Source: Pseudarthrobacter cellobiosi
Lineage (GTDB): Bacteria > Actinomycetota > Actinomycetes > Actinomycetales > Micrococcaceae
Length of the DNA: 64,000 nucleotides
NCBI RefSeq assembly: GCF_023913755.1
Contig: NZ_JAMXBJ010000044.1
Location: 114,012 to 178,011 of the forward strand
Direction of reading: 5' to 3'
The notes beneath the pieces are model-generated. The model worked only from the letters and a program-made list of their open reading frames with translations. It had not been told where the DNA came from and searched no databases. Of this stretch, positions 26,545 through 37,164 are shown piece by piece (position 1 is the stretch's first letter; every line of letters begins with the position of its first letter). The translations under genes and the position numbers were made by a program.

Positions 26545-26892
26545 CTTTTCCAGCGCTCCGGCCAGGACAGCTTCGGCGTCCTGGTCGGAGCGCCGTTCTT
26601 TAACGTATTCGAGGTGGCTCTTGAAGCCTTCGTCCAGCGGGTCCGGCAGGTCGGCTTCCTTGCCGTCCCGTGATGCCGGAGCCCCGCAGCGCCGGCAGTC
26701 CCAGACGGTGGGAAGCTGCTCATCCGGCAACCGCAGGAAGACAAGCTGGGTCTCATGCCCCTTGGCGCACCAAAAGGAAACCCTGATTCGGGGCACCCTC
26801 TCGCCCGAGGCAGCTTCTGACTGGTTCTTGGGGCCGGCTCCTTCTGTGACACCCACCCGGGTGCCACGGAACGCTGACGCACTATGTACCAT
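26497..26892 (-). CDS. rbpA: RNA polymerase-binding protein RbpA
   Basis: An actinobacterial general transcription factor, 131 residues, that binds the principal sigma factor and RNA polymerase and stabilises the open complex. It starts MVHSASAFRGTRVGVTEGAG, the conserved basic N-terminal tail; the core has a CxxH...CxxC arrangement (WCAKGHE then CRRCG); and the sigma-interacting region HLEYVKERRSDQDAE follows. AGGAG precedes the ATG at 26892. It appears to be a single-gene unit: a strong terminator for secG lies just upstream and pgl converges from the other side. Confidence 0.95.
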   Translation of the reverse strand: MVHSASAFRGTRVGVTEGAGPKNQSEAASGERVPRIRVSFWCAKGHETQLVFLRLPDEQLPTVWDCRRCGAPASRDGKEADLPDPLDEGFKSHLEYVKERRSDQDAEAVLAGALEKLRAGGVLPDELPRDA

Positions 26893-26916
26893 CGGGACTC
26901 CTGGCTGCTTAAACAA

Positions 26917-26951
26917 AAACTGTGGCTGTTGGAAGCCAACAGCCACAGTTT
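26917..26951 (-). terminator. intrinsic terminator after secG
   Basis: A perfect 16-bp stem (26917-26932 with 26936-26951) and AAG loop, followed on the minus strand by a T-rich run (TTTTTGTTT). It ends the gap-pgk-tpiA-secG transcript just ahead of rbpA. Confidence 0.9.
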
Positions 26952-27002
26952 AGTTCGGAGATCCCCATCGCGGCAGTGCCGGGCGACGATCAGTTGCAGG
27001 AG

Positions 27003-27260
27003 CTAAGAGTCCCCTGCACCGCTGAAGCGCATGACCAGGCCAAGGGCGATGATCACGACGCCCCAGGTAACGCCAAGGATCACGGTAAACCTGTTCAGGT
27101 TCCGCTCGGCCACGCCCGAGGAGCTAAGGCCGGAACTCATACCGCCGCCGAACATGTCCGACAGCCCGCCACCCCGGCCCTTGTGGAGGAGGATAAGCAG
27201 GGTCAGCAGAAGGCTGGTGATGCCCAGGAGAATCTGCAGAATGACATGAAGAACGTCCAC
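27003..27260 (-). CDS. secG: preprotein translocase subunit SecG
   Basis: An 85-residue inner-membrane subunit of the SecYEG protein-export channel. Two transmembrane helices (about residues 3-23 and 55-77) flank a short loop with the SecG motif HKGRGGGLSDMFGGG (about 26-40). The adjacency to tpiA and the glycolytic operon is conserved in many bacteria. It lies 51 bp after tpiA and is followed by a strong terminator. Confidence 0.93.
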   Translation of the reverse strand: MDVLHVILQILLGITSLLLTLLILLHKGRGGGLSDMFGGGMSSGLSSSGVAERNLNRFTVILGVTWGVVIIALGLVMRFSGAGDS

Positions 27261-27311
27261 GACGGCCTTTCAGAAGATTGGAATTGCGGGAGCCTGGAGC
27301 TGAGTGACGGA

Positions 27312-28127
27312 CTAGTCCGTCATCAGGTGACTCTCGAACCTGACAATATTAGCAAACTCCGCGGGATCGAGGCTGGCCCCGCCGACCAACACGCCGTCGA
27401 CGTCGCGTTCTTTCAGGATCGCGGCGACATTATTGGCCTTGACCGAGCCGCCGTAGAGCAGCCGGATCTTCGCCGCAACGTCATCGCTGAAGAGCGTGGC
27501 CAGTTCCGCGCGGATGGCGGCGCACATTTCCTGTGCGTCCTCCGGCCCGGCCACTTCACCGGTGCCGATGGCCCAGACGGGCTCGTAGGCCACCACAAGC
27601 TCTGCCGCCTGCTCGGCCGTCAGCCCGGCGACGTTCGCCCGGAGCTGTGTCAGCGTGTGCTCGACATGCGTGCCGGCCTGGCGGATTTCCAGGCCTTCCC
27701 CCACGCAAAGGACCGGAGTGACACTGTGCTTGAACGCTGCCTTGACCTTGGCGTTGAGCACTTCGTCGGATTCCTGGTGGATGGTCCGGCGTTCGCTGTG
27801 CCCCACCAGGACGTAGCGGCAGCCCAGCTTGTTCAGGAACTGGCCGGAGGTGTCGCCCGTGTAGGCACCCGAGTCGAACTGGGAGAGGTCCTGGCCGCCG
27901 TAGGCTATGTCCAGTTCATCGCCCTGGACGAGTGTCTGCACGCCGCGGAGGTCGGTGAATGGCGGGAAGACGGCCACCTCAACCCGGTTGTAGTCGTGCT
28001 TGGCGTCGGACAGGGTCCAGGCCAGTTTTTGCAGGAGGGTGATGCCCTGGACATGGTCCATGTTCATCTTCCAGTTGCCTGCAATGAGAGGCGTGCGGTC
28101 AAAAGCGCCGTTCGTTGACGTAGTCAC
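27312..28127 (-). CDS. tpiA: triosephosphate isomerase
   Basis: A 271-residue TIM-barrel enzyme interconverting dihydroxyacetone phosphate and glyceraldehyde-3-phosphate. Catalytic residues are Asn18 and Lys20 in AGNWKMN, His110 in LVGHSERR and Glu182 in [11 protein letters not shown]; the phosphate-binding LLYGGSV and GVLVGGASL loops follow. The start is GTG at 28127 with GGAGAAC upstream; an in-frame ATG further up lies in the palindromic spacer and is unlikely. It is the third gene of gap-pgk-tpiA. Confidence 0.95.
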   Translation of the reverse strand: MTTSTNGAFDRTPLIAGNWKMNMDHVQGITLLQKLAWTLSDAKHDYNRVEVAVFPPFTDLRGVQTLVQGDELDIAYGGQDLSQFDSGAYTGDTSGQFLNKLGCRYVLVGHSERRTIHQESDEVLNAKVKAAFKHSVTPVLCVGEGLEIRQAGTHVEHTLTQLRANVAGLTAEQAAELVVAYEPVWAIGTGEVAGPEDAQEMCAAIRAELATLFSDDVAAKIRLLYGGSVKANNVAAILKERDVDGVLVGGASLDPAEFANIVRFESHLMTD

Positions 28128-28156
28128 GTGTTCTCCAAAAGTACTTGATATGTATG

Positions 28157-28192
28157 CGGCCGGCAGGGTGCCCGCGGGCACCCTGCCGGCCG
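28157..28192. repeat. perfect 36-bp palindrome between pgk and tpiA
   Basis: The sequence from 28157 to 28192 equals its own reverse complement (18-bp half-sites, centre CCCGCGGG). In RNA it would form a very GC-rich hairpin in the pgk-tpiA spacer. No T-tract follows on the minus strand, so partial attenuation or 3'-end protection of the gap-pgk message is more likely than full termination. Confidence 0.75.
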
Positions 28193-28214
28193 GAGGACTT
28201 GGCAGTCCAGGTTC

Positions 28215-29441
28215 CTAACGGTCCAGGACGCTGAGTCCCGGGAGTTCCTTGCCTTCGAGATATTCCAGGCTGGCGCCGCCGCCCGTGGAAATGTGCCCGA
28301 ACTGGTCATCAGCGAAGCCGAGCGTCCGCACGGCAGCAGCGGAGTCGCCGCCGCCTACCACGGTGAACGCGTCGACTTCAGTCAGGGCCTGGGCCACTGC
28401 GCGGGTTCCGCCGGAGAATGCTTCGAACTCAAAGACACCCATGGGCCCGTTCCAGAACACCGTTTTGGCGCCCTTGATGCGGTCCGCAAAAACAGCTGCA
28501 GAGTCCGGGCCGATGTCCAGGCCGATGCCCTGGGCACCGAAGCTGCTGCCCTCGATGCCGTCCGCGGGGACAGTCTCGTAGTCAGCGTCGGCCGCGAACT
28601 TACCGGCCACCACAACGTCGGTGGGCACGATGAATTCGGTGCCGGCACCGGCAGCCCGTTTCAGGTAGTCCTGCACAACCGGGATCTGGTCTTCTTCCAG
28701 GAGGCTGCCGGCCACGCTGTGGCCCTCTGCTGCCAGGAACGTGAAGAGCATGCCGCCGCCTACCAGGATGGTGTCGGCTTTGCCGATGAGGTTGTCGATG
28801 ACCGCCAGCTTGTCGGAGACCTTGGAGCCGCCGAGCACCACCACGTAGGGCCGCTGCGTGTCAGCTGTCAGCTTCCGCAGGACCTCCACCTCGGTGTGCA
28901 CAAGGTCGCCCTGGTAGGACGGGAGCCGGGTGGCGACGTCGTAGACACTGGCGTGCTTGCGGTGCACGGCACCAAAGGCGTCGTCAACGTAGGCGCCGTT
29001 GGCCCCGGTCAGGGCCACCAGTTCGTCCGCGAAGGCGCCGCGTTCGGCGCCGTCCTTGCTAGTCTCCCGGGCGTCGAAGCGCACGTTCTCCAGGACGAGG
29101 ACCTCGCCGTCCTGAAGGGAGGCGGCGAGTTCCTTAGCGGAGCTGCCCACGGTGTCCTGCGCGAGCGAGACCTTGAAGGCGGCAAGTTCGGCGAGCCGCG
29201 CTACGGCAGGCCGGAGGGAGTACTTTTCCTCCGGAGCGCCCTTGGGGCGTCCGAGGTGGGCTGTTACCAGCACGCGGGCACCGGCGTCCGTGAGCTTTCC
29301 CAGTACTGGCAGAGAGGCCTTGATGCGGCCGTCGTCAGTCACTGTAGAGCCGTCGAGCGGCACATTCAGGTCACTTCTGACAAGAATGTACCGCCCGCGG
29401 ACACCTTCAGCGATCAGTTCGTTGAGGGTGTGGAATGTCAT
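28215..29441 (-). CDS. pgk: phosphoglycerate kinase
   Basis: A 408-residue two-domain kinase making ATP from 1,3-bisphosphoglycerate. [10 protein letters not shown] (about 21-30) is the family signature; HLGRPKG contacts the substrate, GGSKVSDKL and GGGDSAAAV lie in the nucleotide domain. The start is the ATG at 29441, 10 bp after the gap stop; the longer open frame upstream runs into gap and is rejected. Middle gene of gap-pgk-tpiA. Confidence 0.95.
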   Translation of the reverse strand: MTFHTLNELIAEGVRGRYILVRSDLNVPLDGSTVTDDGRIKASLPVLGKLTDAGARVLVTAHLGRPKGAPEEKYSLRPAVARLAELAAFKVSLAQDTVGSSAKELAASLQDGEVLVLENVRFDARETSKDGAERGAFADELVALTGANGAYVDDAFGAVHRKHASVYDVATRLPSYQGDLVHTEVEVLRKLTADTQRPYVVVLGGSKVSDKLAVIDNLIGKADTILVGGGMLFTFLAAEGHSVAGSLLEEDQIPVVQDYLKRAAGAGTEFIVPTDVVVAGKFAADADYETVPADGIEGSSFGAQGIGLDIGPDSAAVFADRIKGAKTVFWNGPMGVFEFEAFSGGTRAVAQALTEVDAFTVVGGGDSAAAVRTLGFADDQFGHISTGGGASLEYLEGKELPGLSVLDR

Positions 29442-29451
29442 GTGTCTAACC

Positions 29452-30486
<1,035 letters not shown>

Positions 30487-30494
30487 TTAAGCAC

Positions 30495-30522
30495 AAACTA
30501 GTTGAGCGGGCGTTGAAGCCAA
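30495..30522 (-). promoter_or_regulatory. predicted promoter of gap-pgk-tpiA-secG
   Basis: On the minus strand TTGGCT (30517-30522) and TAGTTT (30495-30500) are 16 bp apart, giving a leader of about 25 nt that contains the gap ribosome binding site. Confidence 0.4.
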
Positions 30523-30629
30523 CTAACAGATCCCGCACGCCATTGGGCAGAGATGATTAACATATCGGAGGGCGACCAGCCACATTGCTGAAGGCAGACC
30601 GCCTTCCGTGATCCATCTTACGTTTAAGT

Positions 30630-30661
30630 AGGTCCGCCCCCGCAAGTGCGGGGGCGGACCT
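30630..30661 (-). terminator. strong hairpin after sodA
   Basis: AGGTCCGCCCCCGC (30630-30643) pairs perfectly with 30648-30661 across a 4-nt loop. It lies 65 bp past the sodA stop and separates sodA from gap. The T-tract is weak. Confidence 0.7.
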
Positions 30662-30726
30662 TCCACATTCCGGCCGAAATCATGCCGAAATGTGAAGTTT
30701 GTTACACGCTCATGTACTGCGGGTCA

Positions 30727-31353
30727 CTACGGCAGGGTGATGAGGCCCGTGGCGTTGGTGCGTGCAGCATCGAAGCGCTTGGCGACATCGGCCCAGTTGA
30801 CGATGTTCCAGAAGGCCTTGACGTAGTCAGCCTTGACGTTGACGTAGTCCAGGTAGAAGGCGTGCTCCCACATGTCCAGCATCAGCAGCGGTGTGGTGCC
30901 GAGAGCCACGTTGCCCTGCTGGTCGTAGAGCTGCTCGATGACCAGGTTGCCACCGATCGGCTCGTAGGCCAGGAAGCCCCAGCCCGATCCCTGCAGGCCA
31001 AGGGCAGCCGCGGAGAACTGGGCACGGAAGGCGTCGAAGGAACCGAAGGCGTCATCGATGGCAGCTGCCAGCTCACCCACAGGCTTGTCGCCGCCGTCCG
31101 GGGACAGGTTGTTCCAGAACACCGAGTGGTTGATGTGGCCGCCGGTGTGGAACGCGAGGTCCTTGGAAAGGCGGTTGATGTTGGCGAAGTCGCCCTTGTC
31201 GCGTGCCTCTGCCAGCTGGGCAAGGGCATTGTTGGCACCTGCAACGTACGCGGCGTGGTGCTTGCTGTGGTGCAGCTCCATGATGCGCGCCGAAATGTGC
31301 GGCTCAAGCGCAGCGTAGTCGTAGCTGAGTTCTGGCAGTACGTACTCGGTCAC
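30727..31353 (-). CDS. sodA: superoxide dismutase, Fe/Mn family
   Basis: A 208-residue cytosolic superoxide dismutase. Metal ligands are in [12 protein letters not shown] (first His), the second His of the [13 protein letters not shown] region, and [11 protein letters not shown] (Asp and His). [15 protein letters not shown] and the Gln-containing [12 protein letters not shown] resemble the Mn type, but the metal cannot be decided by eye. The GTG at 31353 is the start because the ATG four codons upstream overlaps the GGAGG ribosome binding site. On the minus strand a TAGAAT at 31450-31455 could be a promoter element. Confidence 0.93.
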   Translation of the reverse strand: MTEYVLPELSYDYAALEPHISARIMELHHSKHHAAYVAGANNALAQLAEARDKGDFANINRLSKDLAFHTGGHINHSVFWNNLSPDGGDKPVGELAAAIDDAFGSFDAFRAQFSAAALGLQGSGWGFLAYEPIGGNLVIEQLYDQQGNVALGTTPLLMLDMWEHAFYLDYVNVKADYVKAFWNIVNWADVAKRFDAARTNATGLITLP

Positions 31354-31408
31354 AAAATCCTCCAATGTCGTGGACGGTCTGTCCGGGTTGTAACTCTCGG
31401 ATTGTGCA

Positions 31409-31429
31409 TCCGGATGACTGGCATCCGGA
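31409..31429 (-). terminator. weak hairpin between whiA and sodA
   Basis: TCCGGATG/CATCCGGA form an 8-bp stem with a 5-nt loop, 36 bp after the whiA stop. There is no T-tract; it may weakly end the uvrC-whiA transcript. Confidence 0.35.
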
Positions 31430-31464
31430 AGATCAGGGTGAACGCTCTGATTCTAGGGGCGCCG

Positions 31465-32445
31465 CTACTCGTCCAGCATCTCAGGCGTCACATTGGCATC
31501 AGTGCCAGGGATCCCCAAATCGATGGCCCGCTTATCCGCCATGGCCAGAAGCCGGCGGATGCGGCCGGCGATGGCGTCCTTCGTCATTACCGGATCTGCC
31601 AGGCGCCCCAGCTCGTCCAGGCTCGCCTGTTTGTGGGCCACCCGGAGTTCGCCGGCGTATTTGAGGTGGTCCGGGACGTCGTCGCCCAGGATCTCCAGTG
31701 CCCGGTCAACTCTGGCTCCGGCGGCCACGGCCGCCTGGGCGGAGCGCCGCAGGTTGGCGTCGTCAAAGTTGGCCAGCCTGTTGGCCGTGGCCCTGACTTC
31801 CTTACGCATCCTGCGTTCTTCCCAGACCATCAGGGCATCGTGGGCGCCCATGCGGATGAGCAGGGCAGCGATGGTGTCGCCGTCGCGGATCACCACACGG
31901 TCCACTCCCCTGACTTCGCGGGCTTTGGCCTGGATGCCAAGACGGCGGGCGGCACCAACGAGGGCAAGCGCGGACTCGGGGCCCGGGCAGGTGACCTCAA
32001 GCGATGACGAACGGCCCGGTTCCGTGAGGGAACCGTGGGCCAGGAAAGCTCCACGCCACACGGCCTCGGCGTCAGCGGCCGAGCCGTTGACGACGGCCGA
32101 GGGAAGCCCCCGCACGGGACGGCCGCGGCCGTCCAGGAGGCCTGTCTGCCGGGCCAAGGACTCGCCGTCGCGGACTACCCGCACCACGTACCGGCTGCCG
32201 CGGCGCAGTCCGCCGCCGGAGACAACGATGATCTCGCTCTGGTGGCCGTAAACCTCAGCGATGGCTGCCCGGAGCCTGCGCGCCGTGGATGCGAGGTCAA
32301 CCTCGGCTTCGATCACGATCCGGCCCGAGATGATGTGCAGGCCGCCGGCGAAGCGCAGCATTGCCGAAACCTCAGCCTTGCGGACTGACGATTTCTTGAT
32401 GTCCAGACGGGACAGTTCTTCCTTGACCGATGATGTCAGTGCCAT
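31465..32445 (-). CDS. whiA: WhiA family transcriptional regulator
   Basis: A 326-residue DNA-binding protein conserved in Gram-positives; in Streptomyces it controls sporulation septation genes, and in other bacteria it influences division. The N-terminal part (about 1-200) is a degenerate LAGLIDADG-endonuclease fold, seen in [14 protein letters not shown] and [14 protein letters not shown]; the C-terminal helix-turn-helix contains [20 protein letters not shown] and [27 protein letters not shown] precedes the ATG. It is the last gene of the conserved uvrC-rapZ-yvcK-whiA block. Confidence 0.93.
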   Translation of the reverse strand: MALTSSVKEELSRLDIKKSSVRKAEVSAMLRFAGGLHIISGRIVIEAEVDLASTARRLRAAIAEVYGHQSEIIVVSGGGLRRGSRYVVRVVRDGESLARQTGLLDGRGRPVRGLPSAVVNGSAADAEAVWRGAFLAHGSLTEPGRSSSLEVTCPGPESALALVGAARRLGIQAKAREVRGVDRVVIRDGDTIAALLIRMGAHDALMVWEERRMRKEVRATANRLANFDDANLRRSAQAAVAAGARVDRALEILGDDVPDHLKYAGELRVAHKQASLDELGRLADPVMTKDAIAGRIRRLLAMADKRAIDLGIPGTDANVTPEMLDE

Positions 32446-32454
32446 GGCACCTTC

Positions 32455-33474
32455 CTAACTGTTCCCAAAAATGTCGTGGTACGCCGCTGCCAGACGCAGG
32501 GGGTCATGGACGGGTCGGCGGCCCGACGCCCCCACTTTACCCAAGACAACCTCGGCGCCGATCATCCCGGCGGCTTTCTCGAACTCCTGCCGGTCCTGCA
32601 CCGACGCGGGATCCGCCAGGACAACGTCAACGCTGAAGTCCGGCGCATACCGGCGCAGTGCGTACAGGTGGTCCGCCGCCGACATGCCCGTGGTCTCCTT
32701 GGTGTCCGTCGCCAGGTTCATGGTGAGGCAGCGTTTTGCGGCTGTGGCACTCAGGGCGGCACGCATTTCCGGGAGCAGCAGGTGCGGCAGCACGGACGTG
32801 TACCAGGATCCCGGCCCCAGGATGACCCAGTCAGCCAGTTCGATGGCTGTCAGGGCTTCAACGCAGGCCGGCGCCTGTTCGGGCAGGAGCCGGACGTGTT
32901 CCAGCGAGCCGGCAACCGCGCATCTGGCCTGTCCGCGGATTGTCTGGAGCGCCGATGTGCCGTCAGGTGCAGTGACGCGGATGTCACCTTCAATGGTTAG
33001 CGGAACGGTGGACATGGGCAGGACCTGTCCACGGGCACCGAGCAGTGCGCCGGCCCACTTCAGGCCAGCCACGGTGTCGCCCAGCAGCTCCCAAAGAGTG
33101 ACGATGAGCAGGTTGCCCATTGCATGCTCGTCCAGCGATCCACCGCTGCCCTGGCCCGGCCGGAAACGGTGCTGCATCACGTCGCGCCAGGTGCGTCCCC
33201 AGTCCGTGTCATCGCACAAGGCGGAGAGCGCCATGCGCAGGTCTCCGGGCGGCAGGACGCCGTACTCGTCGCGCAGACGCCCTGAAGACCCGCCGTCGTC
33301 CGCCACAGTGACAATGGCGGTCAGCTCGGAGGTGAGCAGCCGCAGCGCCGAGAGCGAAGCGGATAGTCCGTGCCCGCCGCCGAGCGCCACGACGTTGGGG
33401 CCCTTGTCCTGCTGGCCGGCTGCCGTTCCGCTGGAAACCGGTACGAGCGGGAGGGGCCCGGTGAACATCCCCAT
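32455..33474 (-). CDS. YvcK-family (GlmR/CuvA) protein
   Basis: A 339-residue protein of the YvcK family, related to CofD. In Bacillus and mycobacteria it binds UDP-GlcNAc and helps direct carbon into cell-wall precursors. The phosphate-binding loop is VVALGGGHGLSASL (about 28-41), followed by VTVADDGGSSGRLRDEYG and GDLRMALSAL. Its start ATG overlaps the rapZ stop by one base (TAATG), indicating translational coupling, and whiA follows after 9 bp. Confidence 0.9.
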   Translation of the reverse strand: MGMFTGPLPLVPVSSGTAAGQQDKGPNVVALGGGHGLSASLSALRLLTSELTAIVTVADDGGSSGRLRDEYGVLPPGDLRMALSALCDDTDWGRTWRDVMQHRFRPGQGSGGSLDEHAMGNLLIVTLWELLGDTVAGLKWAGALLGARGQVLPMSTVPLTIEGDIRVTAPDGTSALQTIRGQARCAVAGSLEHVRLLPEQAPACVEALTAIELADWVILGPGSWYTSVLPHLLLPEMRAALSATAAKRCLTMNLATDTKETTGMSAADHLYALRRYAPDFSVDVVLADPASVQDRQEFEKAAGMIGAEVVLGKVGASGRRPVHDPLRLAAAYHDIFGNS

Positions 33475-34397
33475 TACTCGCGGCCCAGATCCCGATGGGT
33501 GGTGGTCACGGTCACGCGCGGATACTGTGCCAGTTTCTTGGAAAGCTCGACGGCGACTGCCACGGACCGGTGCTTGCCGCCGGTACAGCCGACGGCGATG
33601 GTGGCGTAGTGCTTGTTTTCGCGCCGGTAGCCGTCCAGGACGGGCTCAAGCGCCAGGACATAGCGGTCCACGAAGTTCTTAACACCTTCCGCCTCGAGGA
33701 CGTAATCGCTGACATCCTTGTCCAGGCCCGTATGCGGGCGCAGCTGCGGGACCCAGTGCGGATTCGGGATGAACCGGACGTCAGCAACGTAGTTGGAATC
33801 CACCGGCAGGCCGTACTTGAAGCCAAAGCTCATGACGTTGAGCCGCAGTGCCACCGGGCCGGTCTCGCTAAAGAGTTCCGTGATGGCGGTAGCCAGGGCG
33901 TGGACATTGTAGGTCGAGGTATCCAGTACGACGTCGGAGCTGTCGCGCAGTTCCTTGAGCACCTCCCGTTCGGCTGCAATGCCGTCGAGGATGCGGCCGC
34001 CTTCCTGGAGCGGATGGGGCCTGCGGCCCTGCTCGAACCGGCGGACCAGGACGTCGTCGTTGGCGTCGAGGAAAAGGACCCGGAACTTGACACCACTGGC
34101 GGCGAGGGCCCCCAGGGCCGCACGGACGTCGACAAAGAGGCCTTTGCTGCGGACATCCATCACCACGGCCAGCCGCGGAATGGACTGCGGCGCGTGGGAG
34201 ACAATCTCGGCCAGGGTGCCGAGCATCTGCGGCGGCAGGTTTTCCACGACATACCAGCCATGGTCCTCAAGTGCGTCCGCGGCGGTGCTGCGTCCCGCCC
34301 CTGACATACCGGTGACCACCAGCAGTTCCGCTTCGAGGGGCTTGACCGGCGTCAGCCCGTCCTGCTCCGTCCCGGATTCCGCCGTAGAGTCTGCCAT
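33474..34397 (-). CDS. rapZ: RapZ-type nucleotide-binding protein
   Basis: A 307-residue protein with an N-terminal P-loop, GMSGAGRST (about 30-38), and a C-terminal domain with the HYATIAVGCTGGKHRSV segment. In E. coli RapZ is an adaptor that steers RNase E to small RNAs controlling glucosamine-6-phosphate synthase; in actinobacteria its role is not established. Linkage to yvcK and whiA suggests cell-wall precursor control here as well. It overlaps yvcK by one base and starts 72 bp after uvrC. Confidence 0.9.
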   Translation of the reverse strand: MADSTAESGTEQDGLTPVKPLEAELLVVTGMSGAGRSTAADALEDHGWYVVENLPPQMLGTLAEIVSHAPQSIPRLAVVMDVRSKGLFVDVRAALGALAASGVKFRVLFLDANDDVLVRRFEQGRRPHPLQEGGRILDGIAAEREVLKELRDSSDVVLDTSTYNVHALATAITELFSETGPVALRLNVMSFGFKYGLPVDSNYVADVRFIPNPHWVPQLRPHTGLDKDVSDYVLEAEGVKNFVDRYVLALEPVLDGYRRENKHYATIAVGCTGGKHRSVAVAVELSKKLAQYPRVTVTTTHRDLGRE

Positions 34398-34469
34398 TCG
34401 TTCCGCCCCGTTTCTGTCCAGATGAAGGCAGGCACCCGCAATGACGGAAACCTGCGTTCCTTACCCTAC

Positions 34470-36476
34470 CTAGGTTTCAATGATTTCGCCGGTGGCCATA
34501 TTCACGGCCGGAAGCGCATCGCCGGCCGTGTCGTCGCCGCTGAAGTGGGCCACGATGGCGTTGGCAAGGGATGGTCCAATGCCCTTGGCCTCCGTGAGCT
34601 CGGCCGCGGTGGCGGCTTTCACGCCTTTGACGGACCCGAAGTGGGTGAGCAGGGCCTTGCGTTTGGACTCGCCAAGGCCCGGCACTCCGTCCAGCGCCGA
34701 GACGGTCATGGCCTTGCCGCGCTTCTGCCGGTGGAAGGTGATGGCGAAACGGTGGGCTTCGTCGCGGATCCGCTGCAGCAGATAGAGGCCCTGGGACGTC
34801 CTGGGCAGGATCACGGGGAAGTCGCTGTCCGGCAGCCAGACTTCCTCAAGGCGTTTGGCCAGGCCCACCACGTAGACATCCTCAATGCAAAGGTCCGCCA
34901 AGGCCCGGGCTGCGGCGTTCACCTGGGGCTTGCCGCCGTCGACCACCACCAGGTTGGGCGGGTACGCGAATTTTGCCCGCGGCGCGGCCGTAGTGGTGTC
35001 CAGGACCGCGGCATCGGCGGCTGCTTCCAAGGCGGCTTGGTGCCCGGGCAGGGCGGACGCCTCGACCTGCGCCGACTTGTCCTGCAGGTAATGCCGGAAG
35101 CGCCGCGTCAGGACATCGTGCATGGCGGCGGTGTCGTCTGCAGCGGCGGCCCCGGTGACGGAGAACTTCCGGTAATCGGACTTCTTGGGCAGCCCGTCCT
35201 CGACCACCACCATGGACGCCACAACGTTGGTGCCCTGGACGTGGGAGACGTCGTAGCATTCGATCCGCAGGAGGGCCACGGGCAGGTCCAGGGCTTCCTG
35301 CAGCTCCTGCAGTGCCTGGGAGCGCACGGTGAGGTCCCCGGCGCGGCGGGTCTTATGCAGTTTGAGTGCGTGCTCGGCGTTTTCACGGACGGTGGACATC
35401 AGCGCGGCCTTGTCGCCGCGCTGCGGCACCCTGACATCCACCTTGGCTCCCCGCAGGCCGCCGAGCCATTCCGTCAGTTCCGCAGCGTTGCTTGGTTCCA
35501 CGGGCACCAGGACTTCGCGGGGCAGCCTGCCATGGCTGTCGCCGTCGTCGCCGTAGACCTGCTGCAGCAGGTGTTCCACGAGATCCGGGGTGGTGGCGTC
35601 CTCCACTTTTTCCACCACCCAGCCGCGCTGGCCACGGATCCGGCCACCCCTGACGTGGAACACCTGGACGGCGGCTTCCAACTCGTCCTCGTGCAGCGCG
35701 AAGACATCGGCGTCGGTATCGTCGGCGAGCACCACGGCGTTCCGTTCAAAGACCTTCCGCAGGGCGGAGATGTCATCACGGAGCCTCGCCGCACGCTCGT
35801 AGTCGAGGGTTCCGACGGCGTCGGCCATCTCCTTTTCGAGCTTGGTGATGAAGCGTTTGGCCTCGCCGCCCATAAACGCGCAGAAGTCCTCCGCCAGGGC
35901 CCGGTGTTCCTCGGGAGTCACCCGGCCAACACACGGGGCGGAGCATTTGTCGATGTAGCCTAGCAGGCAGGGTCGGCCGCTCGCCTGGGCCCGTTTGAGG
36001 ACCCCGGCGCTGCAGCTGCGGACGGGAAAAACCCGCAGCAAGGTGTCCATGGTTTCCCGGATCGCGCCGGCCGTGTACGGGCCGAAGTACCGGGTTCCCT
36101 TGCGGCGGTCCCCCCGCATGACCTGAACCCTGGGGAGCTTCTCGCTCATGGTGAGGGCCAGGTACGGATACGTTTTGTCGTCGCGGAAGACCACGTTGAA
36201 GCGTGGCTTGTATTCCTTGATCCAGGTGTACTCAAGCTGCAGCGACTCCAACTCGCTGCCCACCACTGTCCACTCGACACTGCTGGCCGTGTGAACCATT
36301 GCGTGGGTTTTGGGCAGCAGGCCCGCCGGGTTCGCAAAGTAGGAGTTCAGGCGCGAGCGAAGGCTCTTGGCCTTGCCGACGTAGATGACCCGGCCGTGGG
36401 GATCGCGGAACCGGTACACCCCGGGATTGGTGGGAATTTCACCCGTCTGGGGCCTGTAACTTGCTGGATCTGCCAC
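34470..36476 (-). CDS. uvrC: excinuclease ABC subunit C
   Basis: The 668-residue dual-incision nuclease of nucleotide excision repair. The N-terminal GIY-YIG domain shows [10 protein letters not shown] and [10 protein letters not shown] (about 18-40), the UVR motif lies in [19 protein letters not shown], the RNase-H-like nuclease occupies about 380-540, and the helix-hairpin-helix tail includes [16 protein letters not shown] and [13 protein letters not shown]. The start is GTG at 36476, 19 bp after the acyltransferase stop, with TAGAAT 6 nt upstream, so it can be transcribed from its own leaderless promoter. Confidence 0.95.
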   Translation of the reverse strand: MADPASYRPQTGEIPTNPGVYRFRDPHGRVIYVGKAKSLRSRLNSYFANPAGLLPKTHAMVHTASSVEWTVVGSELESLQLEYTWIKEYKPRFNVVFRDDKTYPYLALTMSEKLPRVQVMRGDRRKGTRYFGPYTAGAIRETMDTLLRVFPVRSCSAGVLKRAQASGRPCLLGYIDKCSAPCVGRVTPEEHRALAEDFCAFMGGEAKRFITKLEKEMADAVGTLDYERAARLRDDISALRKVFERNAVVLADDTDADVFALHEDELEAAVQVFHVRGGRIRGQRGWVVEKVEDATTPDLVEHLLQQVYGDDGDSHGRLPREVLVPVEPSNAAELTEWLGGLRGAKVDVRVPQRGDKAALMSTVRENAEHALKLHKTRRAGDLTVRSQALQELQEALDLPVALLRIECYDVSHVQGTNVVASMVVVEDGLPKKSDYRKFSVTGAAAADDTAAMHDVLTRRFRHYLQDKSAQVEASALPGHQAALEAAADAAVLDTTTAAPRAKFAYPPNLVVVDGGKPQVNAAARALADLCIEDVYVVGLAKRLEEVWLPDSDFPVILPRTSQGLYLLQRIRDEAHRFAITFHRQKRGKAMTVSALDGVPGLGESKRKALLTHFGSVKGVKAATAAELTEAKGIGPSLANAIVAHFSGDDTAGDALPAVNMATGEIIET

Positions 36477-36488
36477 TACTTCATTCTA
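36474..36488 (-). promoter_or_regulatory. putative leaderless promoter -10 of uvrC
   Basis: On the minus strand TAGAAT (36483-36488) is followed by 6 nt (GAAGTA) and the GTG start. The -35 region is weak. Confidence 0.5.
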
Positions 36489-36495
36489 CTAACGC

Positions 36496-37164
36496 CTAGT
36501 CCGCGGCCTTGCTCTGGTTGTAGCTGGTGGAGCGTTCCTGGCCGCTGAGTTCGGCGATCGCATCCATGATGCGGTCCGTTACCTGCCGCCGCGCCGGCAG
36601 CGAATGATCCGGGCCAGTTTTATCGAAGTACAGCGGCTCCCCCACTTTCATGGTGAAGTGGTGTGGCTTAAAGCCCTTCTCACCCGCGGGCTGCAGGTTC
36701 TCCGTCCCGATCAGTCCAACCGGGATCACGGGAGCTCCGGTTGCCAGTGCAAGCCAGCCCACGCCGGTGCGCCCGCGATAGAGGATGCCGTCCCGTGAGC
36801 GCGTGCCCTCCGGGTAGATGCCGATGCCTTTGCCCGCTTCGAGGATGTCCAGGAGGGTTTTGAGCGCCTGGACGCTTGCTGCCTGCTCGCCGCGCTCCAC
36901 GGGGATGGAGCCCACGGACTCGAAGAAAGATTTCATGACCTTGCCCTTCACGCCACCCGTGGTGAAGTACTCGGCTTTGGCAAAGAAGGCCACGGGCCGC
37001 GGCATCAGTGCCTGGACAATGACGCTGTCAAAGAAGGAAAGATGGTTCGGGGCCACAATGAAGGGCCCCTCTTTCGGGACGTTTTCAAGGCCGACGACGG
37101 TGGGCCGGCACGTGCCCGCGACGAGCCCGCGAAATGTCCAGCGGACCGCCTCAAACAGCGCCAT
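36496..37164 (-). CDS. 1-acyl-sn-glycerol-3-phosphate acyltransferase-like protein
   Basis: A 222-residue PlsC-family acyltransferase, probably adding the second acyl chain in phosphatidic acid synthesis at the membrane. The catalytic NHLSFFDS (the HX4D motif) is near residue 41, the glycerophosphate-binding block appears as YPEGTRSRDG near 122, and GAPVIPVGLIG follows. An N-terminal hydrophobic helix is consistent with membrane association. The ATG at 37164 overlaps the end of the HAD gene by 14 bp. Several paralogues are usual in actinobacteria, so the exact acceptor lipid is uncertain. Confidence 0.87.
   Translation of the reverse strand: MALFEAVRWTFRGLVAGTCRPTVVGLENVPKEGPFIVAPNHLSFFDSVIVQALMPRPVAFFAKAEYFTTGGVKGKVMKSFFESVGSIPVERGEQAASVQALKTLLDILEAGKGIGIYPEGTRSRDGILYRGRTGVGWLALATGAPVIPVGLIGTENLQPAGEKGFKPHHFTMKVGEPLYFDKTGPDHSLPARRQVTDRIMDAIAELSGQERSTSYNQSKAAD

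Noticed and set aside
26922..28118. Long plus-strand open frame opposite secG and tpiA
   Set aside because: It is an antisense shadow of well-recognised genes; its product has no family features and biased composition.
31354..31365. ATG four codons before the chosen sodA start
   Set aside because: It overlaps the GGAGG ribosome binding site, which is correctly spaced for the GTG at 31353.
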